Assembly: GCA_918797485.1 (NCBI GenBank)
Contig: CAKKNE010000002.1
Span: 2,012,501 to 2,076,500 of the forward strand
Reading direction: 5' to 3'
From: Pelagomonas calceolata
Taxonomy: Eukaryota; Sar; Pelagophyceae; Pelagomonadales; Pelagomonadaceae
DNA: 64,000 nt
In this document: piece by piece, positions 55,071 to 63,728 of the stretch
Layout: the number at the start of each line of letters is the position of its first letter
Numbering within the stretch: the first letter of the stretch is position 1
Translations under genes and position numbers: made by a program
The notes under the pieces: generated by a model
The model's database searches: none
Told to the model about the DNA's origin: nothing
Seen by the model: the letters and a program-made list of their open reading frames with translations, nothing else

Positions 55071-55799
55071 TTACAGCCCGTCCGTGAGGGTGAGCCGATA
55101 CGGCGACAGCGAGTGCCTCTCGAGCGTCACAGCGACTTCGGGCGCGTTCGACAGCTGGTAACGGTCGATGCCGCCCTCGGACTGCGTCGGTGCCGTCGGG
55201 TCCTTGGCGCCCGTGACGGACCGCGGGAGGGCCCGCTCCTGCAGGTACTGTATGACAAGCGACAGCAGCGATATACCACCTGTGTGGAAATCAAATGTAC
55301 GGAGGATCCTTCGAAACGTATCAAACGGAGCCACCCGCGCGTGCCGCGCGTCGCGCAGTTCCCGCTCCAGCTCCAGCTCCTTAAATATGAAGCCGCCGAA
55401 GAGCGTGATGAAGAACAGGGCCACGGTCGAAAAGAACAACGTCCGCTGGCGAAATTTCGGAATGAAGGGAGGCTCCGGCGGCGGCGCGAGTGTCGAGCCC
55501 AGCGCGCGCGGCGGCCTTTGTGGGACGCCCTCCGTTCGTGACATGCGCGTGACGGCGTCCTCGATCGCCGCTTGAGCTGACGCGTCGCCGAGCACCGAGC
55601 ACGGCCGTCGCGCGCCGTTCGGCACTTTGTCTTCCCGCGCGCTCGCGGCTTGGAGCAAGCGCAGGCCTTCGGCGCGCCACGCTCGAATGTCGACCTCGAG
55701 CGCGGTTTCCTCGATGATATCTGTGGCTTTCCGTTCGTTCAGAATCGAGTTCGAGCGGACCGCCTCGTCGGCCGCGTCCGCGACGAAGGGCGTAGGCAT
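55071..55799 (-). CDS. Single-span membrane protein of unknown function
   Basis: 242 residues starting MPTPFVADAADEAVRS. An N-terminal helical, charged region (~1-90) and Pro-rich linker lead to one membrane span, TLFFSTVALFFITLFGGFIF (~125-144). The basic/acidic helix ELELERELRDARHARV follows. No family recognised. The stretch FDFHTG in the C-terminal part is encoded by a sequence identical to one introner end (TTGATTTCCACACAG at 55280-55294), yet no in-frame partner splice site is found; it seems to be translated. The C-terminal frame is therefore less secure. Confidence 0.55.
   Translation of the reverse strand: MPTPFVADAADEAVRSNSILNERKATDIIEETALEVDIRAWRAEGLRLLQAASAREDKVPNGARRPCSVLGDASAQAAIEDAVTRMSRTEGVPQRPPRALGSTLAPPPEPPFIPKFRQRTLFFSTVALFFITLFGGFIFKELELERELRDARHARVAPFDTFRRILRTFDFHTGGISLLSLVIQYLQERALPRSVTGAKDPTAPTQSEGGIDRYQLSNAPEVAVTLERHSLSPYRLTLTDGL
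55280..55300 (-). other. Solo introner terminal repeat inside coding sequence
   Basis: CTGTGTGGAAATCAAATGTAC on the plus strand, the exact introner end, without the other terminus nearby. See the containing gene for the frame problem. Confidence 0.7.
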
Positions 55800-56032
55800 G
55801 ATTCCGCGTACAGTTTTGAGTTTTAAACAATCTGGGCGACGGCGTATATATTGCTGTGGCCGCTTACGGTCACGCGGCGGCCCACCTCTGAGAAACAAAG
55901 CAAACCAAGGTGTAAACTAAATCTGGTGGGCGAATCGATCGCGTTTCGAAGGCGCGCTATGTCAACTGGTTGTCGTTGACAAAATTTGCCCGCAACACGC
56001 GCCAAAAAATCCACAACCGCGAAACCTTCGAC

Positions 56033-56054
56033 CTAGCGGCGTATAGACACTAGC
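56033..56054 (-). promoter_or_regulatory. Promoter palindrome
   Basis: CTAGCGGCGTATAGACACTAGC between the divergent membrane-protein and UbiE/MenG-like genes (gap 55800-56205); 150 bp upstream of the latter. Nothing else recognised there. Confidence 0.55.
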
Positions 56055-56205
56055 AAGCTGCAGCAGCCCCGAGTCAGCATCGACGTACGCAGCGCATTCG
56101 TGCAATTAGCGGGGTGCAACAGCAGGACACACATTGCAGACATTGCAGAACCACTGCACAGCAGCACGCAGCGCAACAGCAGCGCGACGCGACAGTGCAG
56201 CTGCA

Positions 56206-57027
56206 ATGGCCGTCCGCACACGGCGACAAAGGCAGCAGGAAGAAGAAAAAAAGCAAAAGCGATTGCCCTACGCCGCCGCCGCAGCCATCGCAGCCGTCGT
56301 CGCGGCCCACTACTACAACGCGACCGTCATCCGGTCCGACGACCTCGGCACCGGGACGATGTTCGACCGCATCGCGCCGCACTACGACAAGGCCAACGAT
56401 TTTATGTCTCTAGGGTTGCACCACGGCTGGCGCGAGGCGTTGATTGCTGGGCTGGACATATCATCGAATGACAATGCGTTGGACCTCGCAACCGGGACCG
56501 CGGACGTGGCCATCCTGCAAGGAAAACGCGGCGCGACCGTTCTGGGTGTTGACCCTTCCAAAAACATGTTGGACATCGGCCGCGGAAAAGTTACCGAAGC
56601 GGGGCTCGACGATGTCGTAACGTTGGAGTTGGGCGACGCCACCTCCCTGAACCTCAATTCGTCGATCTACGACAAGATCACGATCAGCTTCGGGATTCGG
56701 AACATCCCCGATATTGATAGTGCCCTGCGCGAGATGCGGCGCGTCTCTAAACAAGGCGCATTGTTGGGCGTCTTGGAATTTGCGCTGCCCGAGTCTGGTT
56801 TGTTGGCGCCCGTCGCGCGCGCCTTCGTTTCCGTGGTTGTGCCCGTGCTCGGCGCGGTCCTGTCGGGCGCCCGGTTCGACGAGTACGCGCATTTGGCGCG
56901 GTCCATCGCGGAGTTTCCCTCGCCTGACAAGTTTCGCGAACGCATCGCGGCCGCGGGCTTCGAGGCGCGGGAACCGCAGTTGTTTGCCTGCGGTGCGGTT
57001 GTCTTGTACGTGGCGACGGCGGTGTAA
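56206..57027 (+). CDS. UbiE/COQ5/MenG-family quinone methyltransferase
   Basis: 273 residues. C-methyltransferase of ubiquinone, menaquinone or phylloquinone biosynthesis. A basic N-terminus and one hydrophobic span (PYAAAAAIAAVVAAHYY, ~20-38) precede the family signature MFDRIAPHYDKANDFMSLGLHHGWRE. SAM motifs: ALDLATGTADVAI, VLGVDPSKNMLDIGR, and TISFGIRNIPDIDSALREMRRVSKQGALLGVLEF, the last being highly specific for UbiE/MenG. The N-terminal span suggests membrane anchoring in plastid or mitochondrion. Which quinone it serves cannot be read from sequence. Confidence 0.9.
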   Translation: MAVRTRRQRQQEEEKKQKRLPYAAAAAIAAVVAAHYYNATVIRSDDLGTGTMFDRIAPHYDKANDFMSLGLHHGWREALIAGLDISSNDNALDLATGTADVAILQGKRGATVLGVDPSKNMLDIGRGKVTEAGLDDVVTLELGDATSLNLNSSIYDKITISFGIRNIPDIDSALREMRRVSKQGALLGVLEFALPESGLLAPVARAFVSVVVPVLGAVLSGARFDEYAHLARSIAEFPSPDKFRERIAAAGFEAREPQLFACGAVVLYVATAV

Positions 57028-57385
57028 GTTCGATTAGTTTAATCTCTGCTCGATGGCGTCTGCTGAGGAATCCCGAAGCTTCCTCACAGATATCGAGAGG
57101 CCTTGGGAAACGCGGCCGCGCCCTCCGCGCCCCGGCCTTCTGCCACTCATCTCTGCCACTCCTGAGGAGAGCTTTGGGGCAGCCTCTGAGAGGCCAGCGT
57201 CGCACAAAGATCATCCAAACTCTCGTCTACGCAGCGCATGCACGCCCAGCGACGGCAGCCGTGGACTACACATCGGTGAGAGTAGGATTTAGATCATCCT
57301 GCCGAGTCAGGACTGGGGGCAGCCAAGCCGTCGACGCGACGCGTTGCCTCAGAGCGCTTCCCGCGCCCAAGATCACGAGAACACA
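57028..57385. other. Intergenic, nothing recognised
   Basis: Contains one GCTCGATGGCGTC (about 57049) of introner-core type. No promoter palindrome or RNA gene. Confidence 0.4.
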
Positions 57386-57601
57386 ATGCTGCCGCGGCTC
57401 GCGAAAGCCGCGCTGCGGCGCGCGCCCGCGCGGCGGAGCCTCTACGTCCGGGGCGAGAAGCAGCCCAAAGAGGACCACAAGCTGTTCTACGTCGCGGGCG
57501 CGGTCGGCGTGTCCGTCATGGGGTACTATGGTTGGCAAATTCGCAGGGAGGAACTTAGGCGCGAAGCCGGGGCGGCGGCCGCGGCCAAACGAGCGGAGTA
57601 G
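57386..57601 (+). CDS. Small single-span, probably mitochondrial protein
   Basis: 71 residues: MLPRLAKAALRRAPARRSLYVRGE is a typical mitochondrial presequence. A span (LFYVAGAVGVSVMGYYGWQI) and a charged helix (RREELRREAGAAAAAKRAE) follow. The layout resembles small inner-membrane subunits of respiratory complexes, but no family can be named. Start at the first ATG giving the presequence. Confidence 0.55.
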   Translation: MLPRLAKAALRRAPARRSLYVRGEKQPKEDHKLFYVAGAVGVSVMGYYGWQIRREELRREAGAAAAAKRAE

Positions 57602-57846
57602 AAGGCGCCGGCCGAGGCGGAGGGCGCCGGCTCGCGGCCCTCTTCCCGACGCCGCCCGCTTCCGGGGAGCCATGACCTTCGTTCTTATGTGTGACTAATC
57701 GTCGGCGGCGCTTCGCGGGCGGCGGCGCCTGTGTGCCGTACGGTCACGAGGACCTCATGTCGGCTCCGCGGCTCGGCACTGCGTGGACATCAAACCGCGA
57801 CGGAGCCTCCGTAGCTGCGTCGCCACAACAGTTAATCTAAGCCCAA
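57602..57846. other. Intergenic, possible introner-end relic
   Basis: CTGCGTGGACATCAAACC at 57779-57796 resembles an introner end with two changes; no partner end is visible. Otherwise nothing. Confidence 0.3.
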
Positions 57847-58582
57847 TTAGTCCTGGAGGTAGATGTCCCCCTCGAAGCCCGGGAACGCGACGAAATCGAT
57901 CTCGTAGTACAGGTCCGCGCCGCCGGGGATGCGCGGCTTGCCCGCGGACGCCTTGCGCCCCGCGCTGCCGAAGGCGAGGTTGGCCGGGATCTGCACGGCC
58001 CACTTCTCCTTGTAGCGCATCATGGGCAAGATCTCCTCGATGCCCGCAATCAAACTACCAGTCCCGACGCGGTAGTAGAGGGGCTCGTCCGTTTTTGTGG
58101 TATCATCAAAAACGTTGCCGTCCGTCGTCGCGCCCTTGAAGCGGATCGCAATCAAGTCGCCCTTCACGGGCTGCTTGCCCTTCGGGTTCGACTTCTGGAC
58201 CTCGTAGATCAGTCCCGACTGGGTGCGCTGCGCAGCTTGTGCGGGTGCGGCGAAGGCGAGTAATGCAGCGACGCCGGCGCCCTTGAGGACGTCGCTGCCT
58301 GTGTGAAATCAACCAATGAATTATTGCGGACCTCCATGCCATCGAGCCACCGCAGTTATTACGGGGGCAACGTCGCGTCGATGGCGTATAATCTCCACGC
58401 CATCGAGCAGATGCAGATGCAGTTACAGGGACGACGACGCGTCGATGGCGTGCAGCGTCCGAGATTTGTTTCCACACAGGTCGCATGCGCGTGGCGCAAA
58501 GCGCAGTGCTGTGTGCCTGAGGTGCTGCTGACTGGAAGGCTGCAGCCGTCGAGGCCAAGCAAAAAGCGATCGATGCCCGCAT
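57847..58582 (-). CDS. FKBP-type peptidyl-prolyl isomerase, plastid-lumen type
   Basis: Exons 58489-58582 and 57847-58298 give 181 residues. The leader MRASIAFCLASTAAAFQSAAP fits a stramenopile plastid signal (AAAF). After the splice, DVLKGAGVAALLAFAAPAQAAQ looks like a thylakoid-transfer hydrophobic region ending in an AxA site. The FKBP domain follows: SGLIYEVQKS, GDLIAIRFKGATTDGNVFDDT, YYRVGTGSLIAGIEEILPMMRYKEKWAVQIPANLAFGS, and DLYYEIDFVAF. It is a prolyl isomerase for lumenal protein folding. Some active-site aromatics differ from FKBP12. The exon junction needs a GC donor to keep frame. Confidence 0.85.
58299..58488 (-). mobile_element. Introner element with GC-AG splice sites (FKBP gene)
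   Basis: The element runs 58299-58479 with ends CTGTGTGAAATCAACC and TTGTTTCCACACAG (both slightly diverged). Flanks in gene orientation are GCATGCGAC upstream and GCAGCGAC downstream, a duplication with one inserted T. The only phase-compatible splicing uses the GC of the upstream copy as donor and the element's CACAG as acceptor, 190 nt. It has two internal CCATCGA / TCGATGGCGT pairs. Confidence 0.75.
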
Positions 58583-58685
58583 CGTTGCGGTCACTGCTGC
58601 GGTCACTGCTACGTCCCTAACTGCCCCGTGCGTGCTGGTGTAGCGTCTCACGAGGTTGATGGCACCACCTCTCAGCCCTCGGCTG

Positions 58686-58709
58686 GCTAGTGCCTTACAG
58701 GCCGCTAGC
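58686..58709 (+). promoter_or_regulatory. Promoter palindrome
   Basis: GCTAGTGCCTTAC, AGGCC, GCTAGC in the 373-bp gap (58583-58955) between FKBP and eIF6. Nothing else recognised there. Confidence 0.6.
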
Positions 58710-58955
58710 TGTGCTCAGTAAGTACAGAAAGAGGCGTCTTGGACCCCGAATAAGCCTACGAGCCGACGCGTCTAGTAGGAGCGCTCTCGACAAGCAAACA
58801 GGAGAGGCAAAGCGCGATAACACTGCGTGCCGGCGGCTACAGTGCTCCATCCACGCACAGCGCTCGGCCACACTCGCACAGCTCGCGTATAAAGCGACGC
58901 ACACAAAAGAAACGACGAGCAACCGCGCGCATTCCGAGAGACAGGCAGGGCAACC

Positions 58956-59702
58956 ATGTGCACCCGCCTGCAGTTCGAGGGCTCCAACGAGATCGGAGTT
59001 GTAAGTATGCTGACGAACGGCTACGCGCTGGCGTGCCAGGGCAACAGCGAGAACTTCTACAGCGTCCTAGAGAGCGAGTTAGGAGACCATATTCCCGTCG
59101 TCCACGCGTCGATTGCGGGGTGTCGGTTCGTCGGGAGGGTCACGGTGGGCAACCGACGAGGTCTGCTGGTGCCGAACATGTGCGGCGACCAGGAGCTGCA
59201 GCACCTTCGTAATGCATTACCTGATAGCGTCGTGGTGCAGCGCGTCGACGAGCGGTTGTCAGCACTGGGCAACTGCATCGCATGCAATGATCACGTCGCT
59301 TTAGTACATACGGATCTCGACCGAGAAACGGAGGAGATCGTCGCCGACGTGTTGGGGGTGGAAGTCTTTCGACAGACGATCGCGGGAAATGCCTTAGTAG
59401 GAAGCTATTGTCGGTTCACGAACCAGGGCGGCGTCGTCCATCCGCGGACGTCTGTGGATGATTTGGAGGAACTCGCTTCACTACTCCAGGTGCCCCTCAT
59501 CGCGGGGACCGTGAACCGCGGGTCGGATGTCCTAGGCGCCGGCCTCATCGCGAACGACTGGGCGGCCTTCTGCGGCGCGGATACGACCTCTACCGAAATC
59601 AACGTCATCGAGAACGTCCTCAAGCTCCACGACGACGACAGCGACGACGGCGCGCCGAAGGCGGCGCGGATGCGGGACGCGCTCATCGACACGATTGTGT
59701 AA
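58956..59702 (+). CDS. EIF6: Eukaryotic translation initiation factor 6
   Basis: 248 residues, full length. eIF6 binds the 60S subunit and prevents premature joining with 40S; needed for 60S maturation. [42 protein letters not shown] is the near-universal N-terminus. Five pentein repeats follow, including [75 protein letters not shown], and [41 protein letters not shown] short acidic C-tail ends it. No introns. Confidence 0.97.
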   Translation: MCTRLQFEGSNEIGVVSMLTNGYALACQGNSENFYSVLESELGDHIPVVHASIAGCRFVGRVTVGNRRGLLVPNMCGDQELQHLRNALPDSVVVQRVDERLSALGNCIACNDHVALVHTDLDRETEEIVADVLGVEVFRQTIAGNALVGSYCRFTNQGGVVHPRTSVDDLEELASLLQVPLIAGTVNRGSDVLGAGLIANDWAAFCGADTTSTEINVIENVLKLHDDDSDDGAPKAARMRDALIDTIV

Positions 59703-59757
59703 GTTCGTACAACAAACAACAGTGTTATTGTGGTCGCGTCGATGGCGTTCGAGCGCT

Positions 59758-60819
59758 CTACCGCACGTCGATGACGCCCTCCGCGACGAGCTGGCGGACG
59801 ATGAATCCGGAGATAAAAGTCGGCTTGGGGTCCTCGGCGGCGTCCACCGCGAGGTCTCGGAGGGAGACCCACTCCCTTTCAACTTCCTTCGTGCCGAAGA
59901 GGTCCAGCGCGGGCGGGATGTCGTCAAGAAGACCAGTCGCGTCCAGCGTCAAATAGACACCGTGTATCGTATTGGAGACATTTGGCGTGCTGATGTGCGT
60001 GTAGATTCGTCCGTGCTGGTCGACGTGGGGATCGCGACCGCTCTGCCTCATGCGCTCGGCTCGGGTGTCCATCTCCTCCCGTAGTACTTCGGGCGTCGCG
60101 GTGGGCGCCGGCATCGGCGACGGCATCTGCGGAAACATCGTGTAGATGCGCACGGACTTAGCGAGGTCGGCGGCATTTCGTGTCGCTTTCTGTGCAAAGG
60201 CGCCGCTCATGCGCAGCGTGCCTTGGATCGCCGCGAGGGAGTTGGGCTTGTCGAGGACGCTCCGCACCACCGCCAATGTAGACTCCTCCCAGGCGTCGCT
60301 TCCCGCCCGCGCGGCGAGGTGCTCTATCAAACCATCTCGGATTTCGCCGGCGAACGCCTCCAGCTCGGGATCTTCGCCGGCGAACGCGTCCTCGCGGATG
60401 TCAATCTTGTCATAGGACCAGTCGACGTCTCCCTCAAATTCGGGGAAGTTGCTCGCGGCGAAACTCATTCCGTTCTTGACGTAGCCGACCGGCGCCTCCT
60501 GCGACGACAGGATCCACCGCGTAGCCGGCGCGCCCGTGCCCACGCCATACTTACTCGTGCCGTTGGCCGAGCGCCGTACCAAGACTTCTGCCGTGCCATC
60601 GCGTATGCGTCGGTAGACTATCACGAAGAACTCGACGGGCCACAGCGCTTGGTTATGTTCGTACTGCTTGACGTAGTCATTATCCGGGATCGGTGCGAAG
60701 CCAGCACGGTCCTTTGTGAGGTCCTGTGGCGCCCAAGCATGCGTCGTTGGCGCTTTTAGAGACAAGGCATTTGGGAGAGCCAGGGCAAGGAGCACCTGCA
60801 GCAGTGCCATGACGCGCAA
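59758..60819 (-). CDS. Plastid-type leader protein of unknown function
   Basis: 353 residues (or 350 from the next ATG). The leader MRVMALLQVLLALALPNALSLKAP looks like a signal plus plastid transit start. The body has a strand-rich N-terminal part, FFVIVYRRIRDGTAEVLVRRSANGTSKYGVGTGAPATRW, superficially NUDIX-like, but no GX5EX7REUXEEXGU box is present. A helical middle and a C-terminal RIYTHISTPNVSNTIHGVYLTLDAT follow. I do not recognise the family. Convergent with eIF6 (55 bp); an introner-core GTCGATGGCGT (about 59739) lies between the stops. Confidence 0.6.
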   Translation of the reverse strand: MRVMALLQVLLALALPNALSLKAPTTHAWAPQDLTKDRAGFAPIPDNDYVKQYEHNQALWPVEFFVIVYRRIRDGTAEVLVRRSANGTSKYGVGTGAPATRWILSSQEAPVGYVKNGMSFAASNFPEFEGDVDWSYDKIDIREDAFAGEDPELEAFAGEIRDGLIEHLAARAGSDAWEESTLAVVRSVLDKPNSLAAIQGTLRMSGAFAQKATRNAADLAKSVRIYTMFPQMPSPMPAPTATPEVLREEMDTRAERMRQSGRDPHVDQHGRIYTHISTPNVSNTIHGVYLTLDATGLLDDIPPALDLFGTKEVEREWVSLRDLAVDAAEDPKPTFISGFIVRQLVAEGVIDVR

Positions 60820-60923
60820 AAGCTATCAAAGCTCGTGCAGTCAGACTGGGCGTATCAGATTAACTTATGCGCTTGCCCAGAAGCAGCGCGTATCAATTTT
60901 GCGAGGGGTGCGGCGTCTGCGAA

Positions 60924-60947
60924 GCTAGCGGGCTGTAACACACTAGC
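60924..60947 (-). promoter_or_regulatory. Promoter palindrome
   Basis: GCTAGCGGGCTGTAACACACTAGC in a divergent gap of only 180 bp, 53 bp before the start of the CS-domain gene. Confidence 0.6.
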
Positions 60948-60999
60948 AAGCCGACTAAAAACCACCTCACGCACTCTATTATCGCAACAAATTGGCAAA

Positions 61000-61518
61000 A
61001 TGCGAGGCCTATTAGTCGCATCGATGCTCCTCACTAGTGAAGCGCTCGCCCCGCGAGCGGCAAGCCTGCGTGCAGCGAGCGCAATGCGATCAGCCAGCGT
61101 TGACGTGGCTGACCTGAAAGTCTCGATGGACGACCTGGATAAGCCGTTAGAGGAGTTGACTGTCGACACCCGCGGCGTGGACCACACCTCGCGAACCGGC
61201 ATCCAGGATGACGGTTGCGCGTGGACCGAGCGCGCCGACAGCGTTGAGGCGGTGCTGCGGATACCGGGTCTGCGCGGCCAGCCGTCGGGATCGCTCTCGG
61301 TCGACGTCACGCCGACGTCGTGCACCGTTTCGTCCTTTGGCATGGCGGTGTGGTCGTGCCTGCTCAAGGGCCGCGCGAACCCCGAGTCCGTCGCGGTGGA
61401 CGTCTCCGACGGCGCGGACGCGGTGCCGACCATCGAGCTCCGAATAGGCAAGGCGGAAGGCACGTCCGGTAGGTGGGGCGGCTTCATCGAGAGCATCGGC
61501 GAGGACAGCATCCTTTGA
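61000..61518 (+). CDS. CS (p23-like) domain protein, plastid-type leader
   Basis: 172 residues. The leader MRGLLVASMLLTSEALAPRAASLRAASAM has the LAP-type cleavage region of stramenopile plastid proteins. About 70-172 fit a CS/Hsp20-like beta sandwich: CAWTERADSVEAVLRIPGLRGQPSGSLSVDVTPTSCTVSSFGMAVWSCLLKG, then PTIELRIGKAEGTSGRWGGFI. Similar to the CS domain of NUDC and p23 (W...V...L...V---). It may be a plastid HSP90 co-chaperone; that is inference. Confidence 0.65.
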   Translation: MRGLLVASMLLTSEALAPRAASLRAASAMRSASVDVADLKVSMDDLDKPLEELTVDTRGVDHTSRTGIQDDGCAWTERADSVEAVLRIPGLRGQPSGSLSVDVTPTSCTVSSFGMAVWSCLLKGRANPESVAVDVSDGADAVPTIELRIGKAEGTSGRWGGFIESIGEDSIL

Positions 61519-61636
61519 GCATCTCGGCCGGGCGCTGAATTAATATTTGTGTTAACTAATGTACCGAACAGGTCAGTTCGGCAAAAGACCAATCTAATGA
61601 AATACCGAATGGGCTCGCGGCTTCCAGTTCGCTTTA

Positions 61637-61656
61637 GCTAGCGGTAAGACACTAGC
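61637..61656 (-). promoter_or_regulatory. Promoter palindrome
   Basis: GCTAGCGGTAAGACACTAGC, 159 bp upstream of the desaturase-like gene. The surrounding 296-bp gap (61519-61814) shows nothing else. Confidence 0.6.
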
Positions 61657-61814
61657 AAGCCATGGCTGCCTTGTCAGCCTCAAAAAAAGCTGTCATAAAC
61701 GGTGTGCTTGCAGGCGTGCGCAGCGCCAGCAGTCGTCCGCGACAGCATTCGTTCGCTGCAAGCTTGGCGAGACAAATAACTGCGTTTTGCGCCTGTGCGG
61801 CACCCCTCACAACA

Positions 61815-63476
61815 ATGCACACTCATCTCATCATCATTGCATCGATCGCACCCGTCATCAACGCACTGCAAACGCCACCTCGCAAGAAAGTAGTAGTCGT
61901 CGGTGCCGGCTGGGCAGGACTCTCGACCGCCTGGACGCTGAGCAAAAACAACGTCGACGTTACCCTCGTCGACGCGGCCGCGCGGCCGGGTGGAGTGGTA
62001 AGAGACGGTTTCAAAACGCGGGGCGGCCGGCCGGCGGAGGCGGGCCAGCACGGCTTCTGGGAAGAATATTTCAACATCTACAAACTGCTGGACGAACTTA
62101 AGCTCGAGGAGGACCCATTGACGGGGTATGCCGAGCAGGGCCAGTACTCGCCCCAGGGCCTGGTCGCGAACAGTGCAATCACCACACCTTCACGCCATCG
62201 AGCAGACCCGTCGATGGCGTGTGGCTGACGCGGTCGATCATTCACGCAGGAGGCCATCTGGCCCGTCTACCGGGACAAGCAGAACTTGCCGACAGGCCTA
62301 GCGCAAGCACGGTACACGCGCTTCCTCAAGCTCTCTCCTTTGGATTTGGCGACGGCGGCGCCGCTCGTCGCCGCCTTCTCGGAGTTTCTGTCGGACGATG
62401 GCGCGTGGAGGCGCTACGACGAGCTCTCGTTTAGAGACCTGTGCACGAAGCTGGGCGTGTCGCGGAAGCTGTACCGGGAAGCGTTCGAGCCCATGATTTT
62501 GACGGGCTTGTTCGCGCCAGGCGAGCAGTGCTCGGCGGCCGCGGCGTTAGGTATGGCCTACTTCTTCGTGCTCAAGTCGCAGACGGCATTCGACGTGCGG
62601 TGGTGTAGAGGTAACATCGGGGATTTGATCTTCGCTCCCTGGTGTGATCAGTTAAGGGAGCGCGGCGTCACGCTGCAATTTGACACGAGGATTGAAGGTG
62701 TAGAGCTTGACGGCGACACGGTGACTGCCGTCAAAGCAGCGGGTGAGACCATCCCCTGCGACGACATCGTCTTCGCGGTGGGGATGCGTGCTCTCAAAGG
62801 CCTGGCCAAGTCCCCGGCGCTCGCGTCGCGCGACGAGTTTCGCAGATTCGGCAACTTGAGGGGCACGGACGTCCTTGCGACCCGTCTTTTCTTCGACCGC
62901 GACGTCGAGACGCCGTACAGCGCCAACGCCTGCTGGGGCTTCGACGACAAGGTGGGACAGACGTGGTTTGATCTGAAGAAGCTCCACGCGCCGCGGCTGG
63001 ATGACGAGCCCGGAGCGGTGGTGGAAGTTGACTATTATCACGCCGGTTCTCTCCTCGGCCTCTCGGACGCGGAACTCGAGGCCAAAGCAAGGCGGGACCT
63101 CGAGACGATGGTGCCCGCGTTTAAGAGCGCGGAACTCGTCGACGCGGCCGTTGTTCGCCTACCGGAGGCGGTCAATTGGTACTTCCCCGGCAGTTACCAA
63201 TCCTGCCCTACGACTGAATCCGAGTCGCTCCGGAACGCGTACTTCGCGGGCGACGTGGTCAGGGACCTGGGCCACGGGTCGTGGTCGCAGGAGAAGGCCT
63301 ACGTCTCCGGCGTCGCGGCGGCGAACCGCGTCCTGGGCCGTTCGGCGCTCGACGGTGTCGAGTCGTTGCGGCCGGATGAACCGCACGTCGCGGCCGGCGC
63401 GGCGGCGGCGAAAGCGCTTCGGCGGGTCTTCTCGTTCGGGGGTGACGGTCCGAGTCTTGCGTCCGTGCCGTGGTGA
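61815..63476 (+). CDS. Carotenoid desaturase/isomerase-like FAD amine oxidoreductase
   Basis: Exons 61815-62162 and 62250-63476 give 524 residues. The leader MHTHLIIIASIAPVINALQTPP is plastid-type. KKVVVVGAGWAGLSTAWTLSKNNVDVTLVDAAARPGG is the FAD dinucleotide-binding motif. Splicing joins YSPQGL to EAIWPVYRDKQNLPTGLAQA. The conserved FLKLSPLDLATAAPL and C-terminal NAYFAGDVVRDLGHGSWSQEKAYVSGVAAA (second FAD motif) fit the zeta-carotene desaturase/CRTISO/phytoene desaturase superfamily. The exact reaction is not clear; it diverges from canonical PDS and ZDS. It is likely to act in plastid carotenoid or related isoprenoid metabolism. Confidence 0.85.
62163..62249 (+). other. Short introner-like intron (87 nt)
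   Basis: GTCGCGAACAG...TTCACGCAG with the internal ACGCCATCGA / GTCGATGGCGT pair. Removal restores frame across the desaturase-like gene. Confidence 0.85.
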
Positions 63477-63728
63477 GTAAATGTGAGATGTGAACTTTCT
63501 AGAGGGCCAACCTAGCGCTCACTAGGTGCCAAGCACTGCCCCAAGGAGAGCGGCCGCCTAGCACGTTGCGGATCGCTCGCGAGCTGCAGATTGCAGCTTG
63601 GTTCTCCTCCACTTCGGTGAGCAGCAGACCAGACGCGCGCCGGCACGAGACGCGGCGCGTTGCTCCAAATTCCATACATTGACCCAGAGCAGTTTCATTG
63701 ACTTAGCGGCGCGAATCGGCACGAAGCG

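Noticed and set aside
57779-57796. Possible second solo introner end (CTGCGTGGACATCAAACC)
   Set aside because: Two or more mismatches to the terminal repeat and no partner, duplication or core nearby; noted only as a relic possibility.
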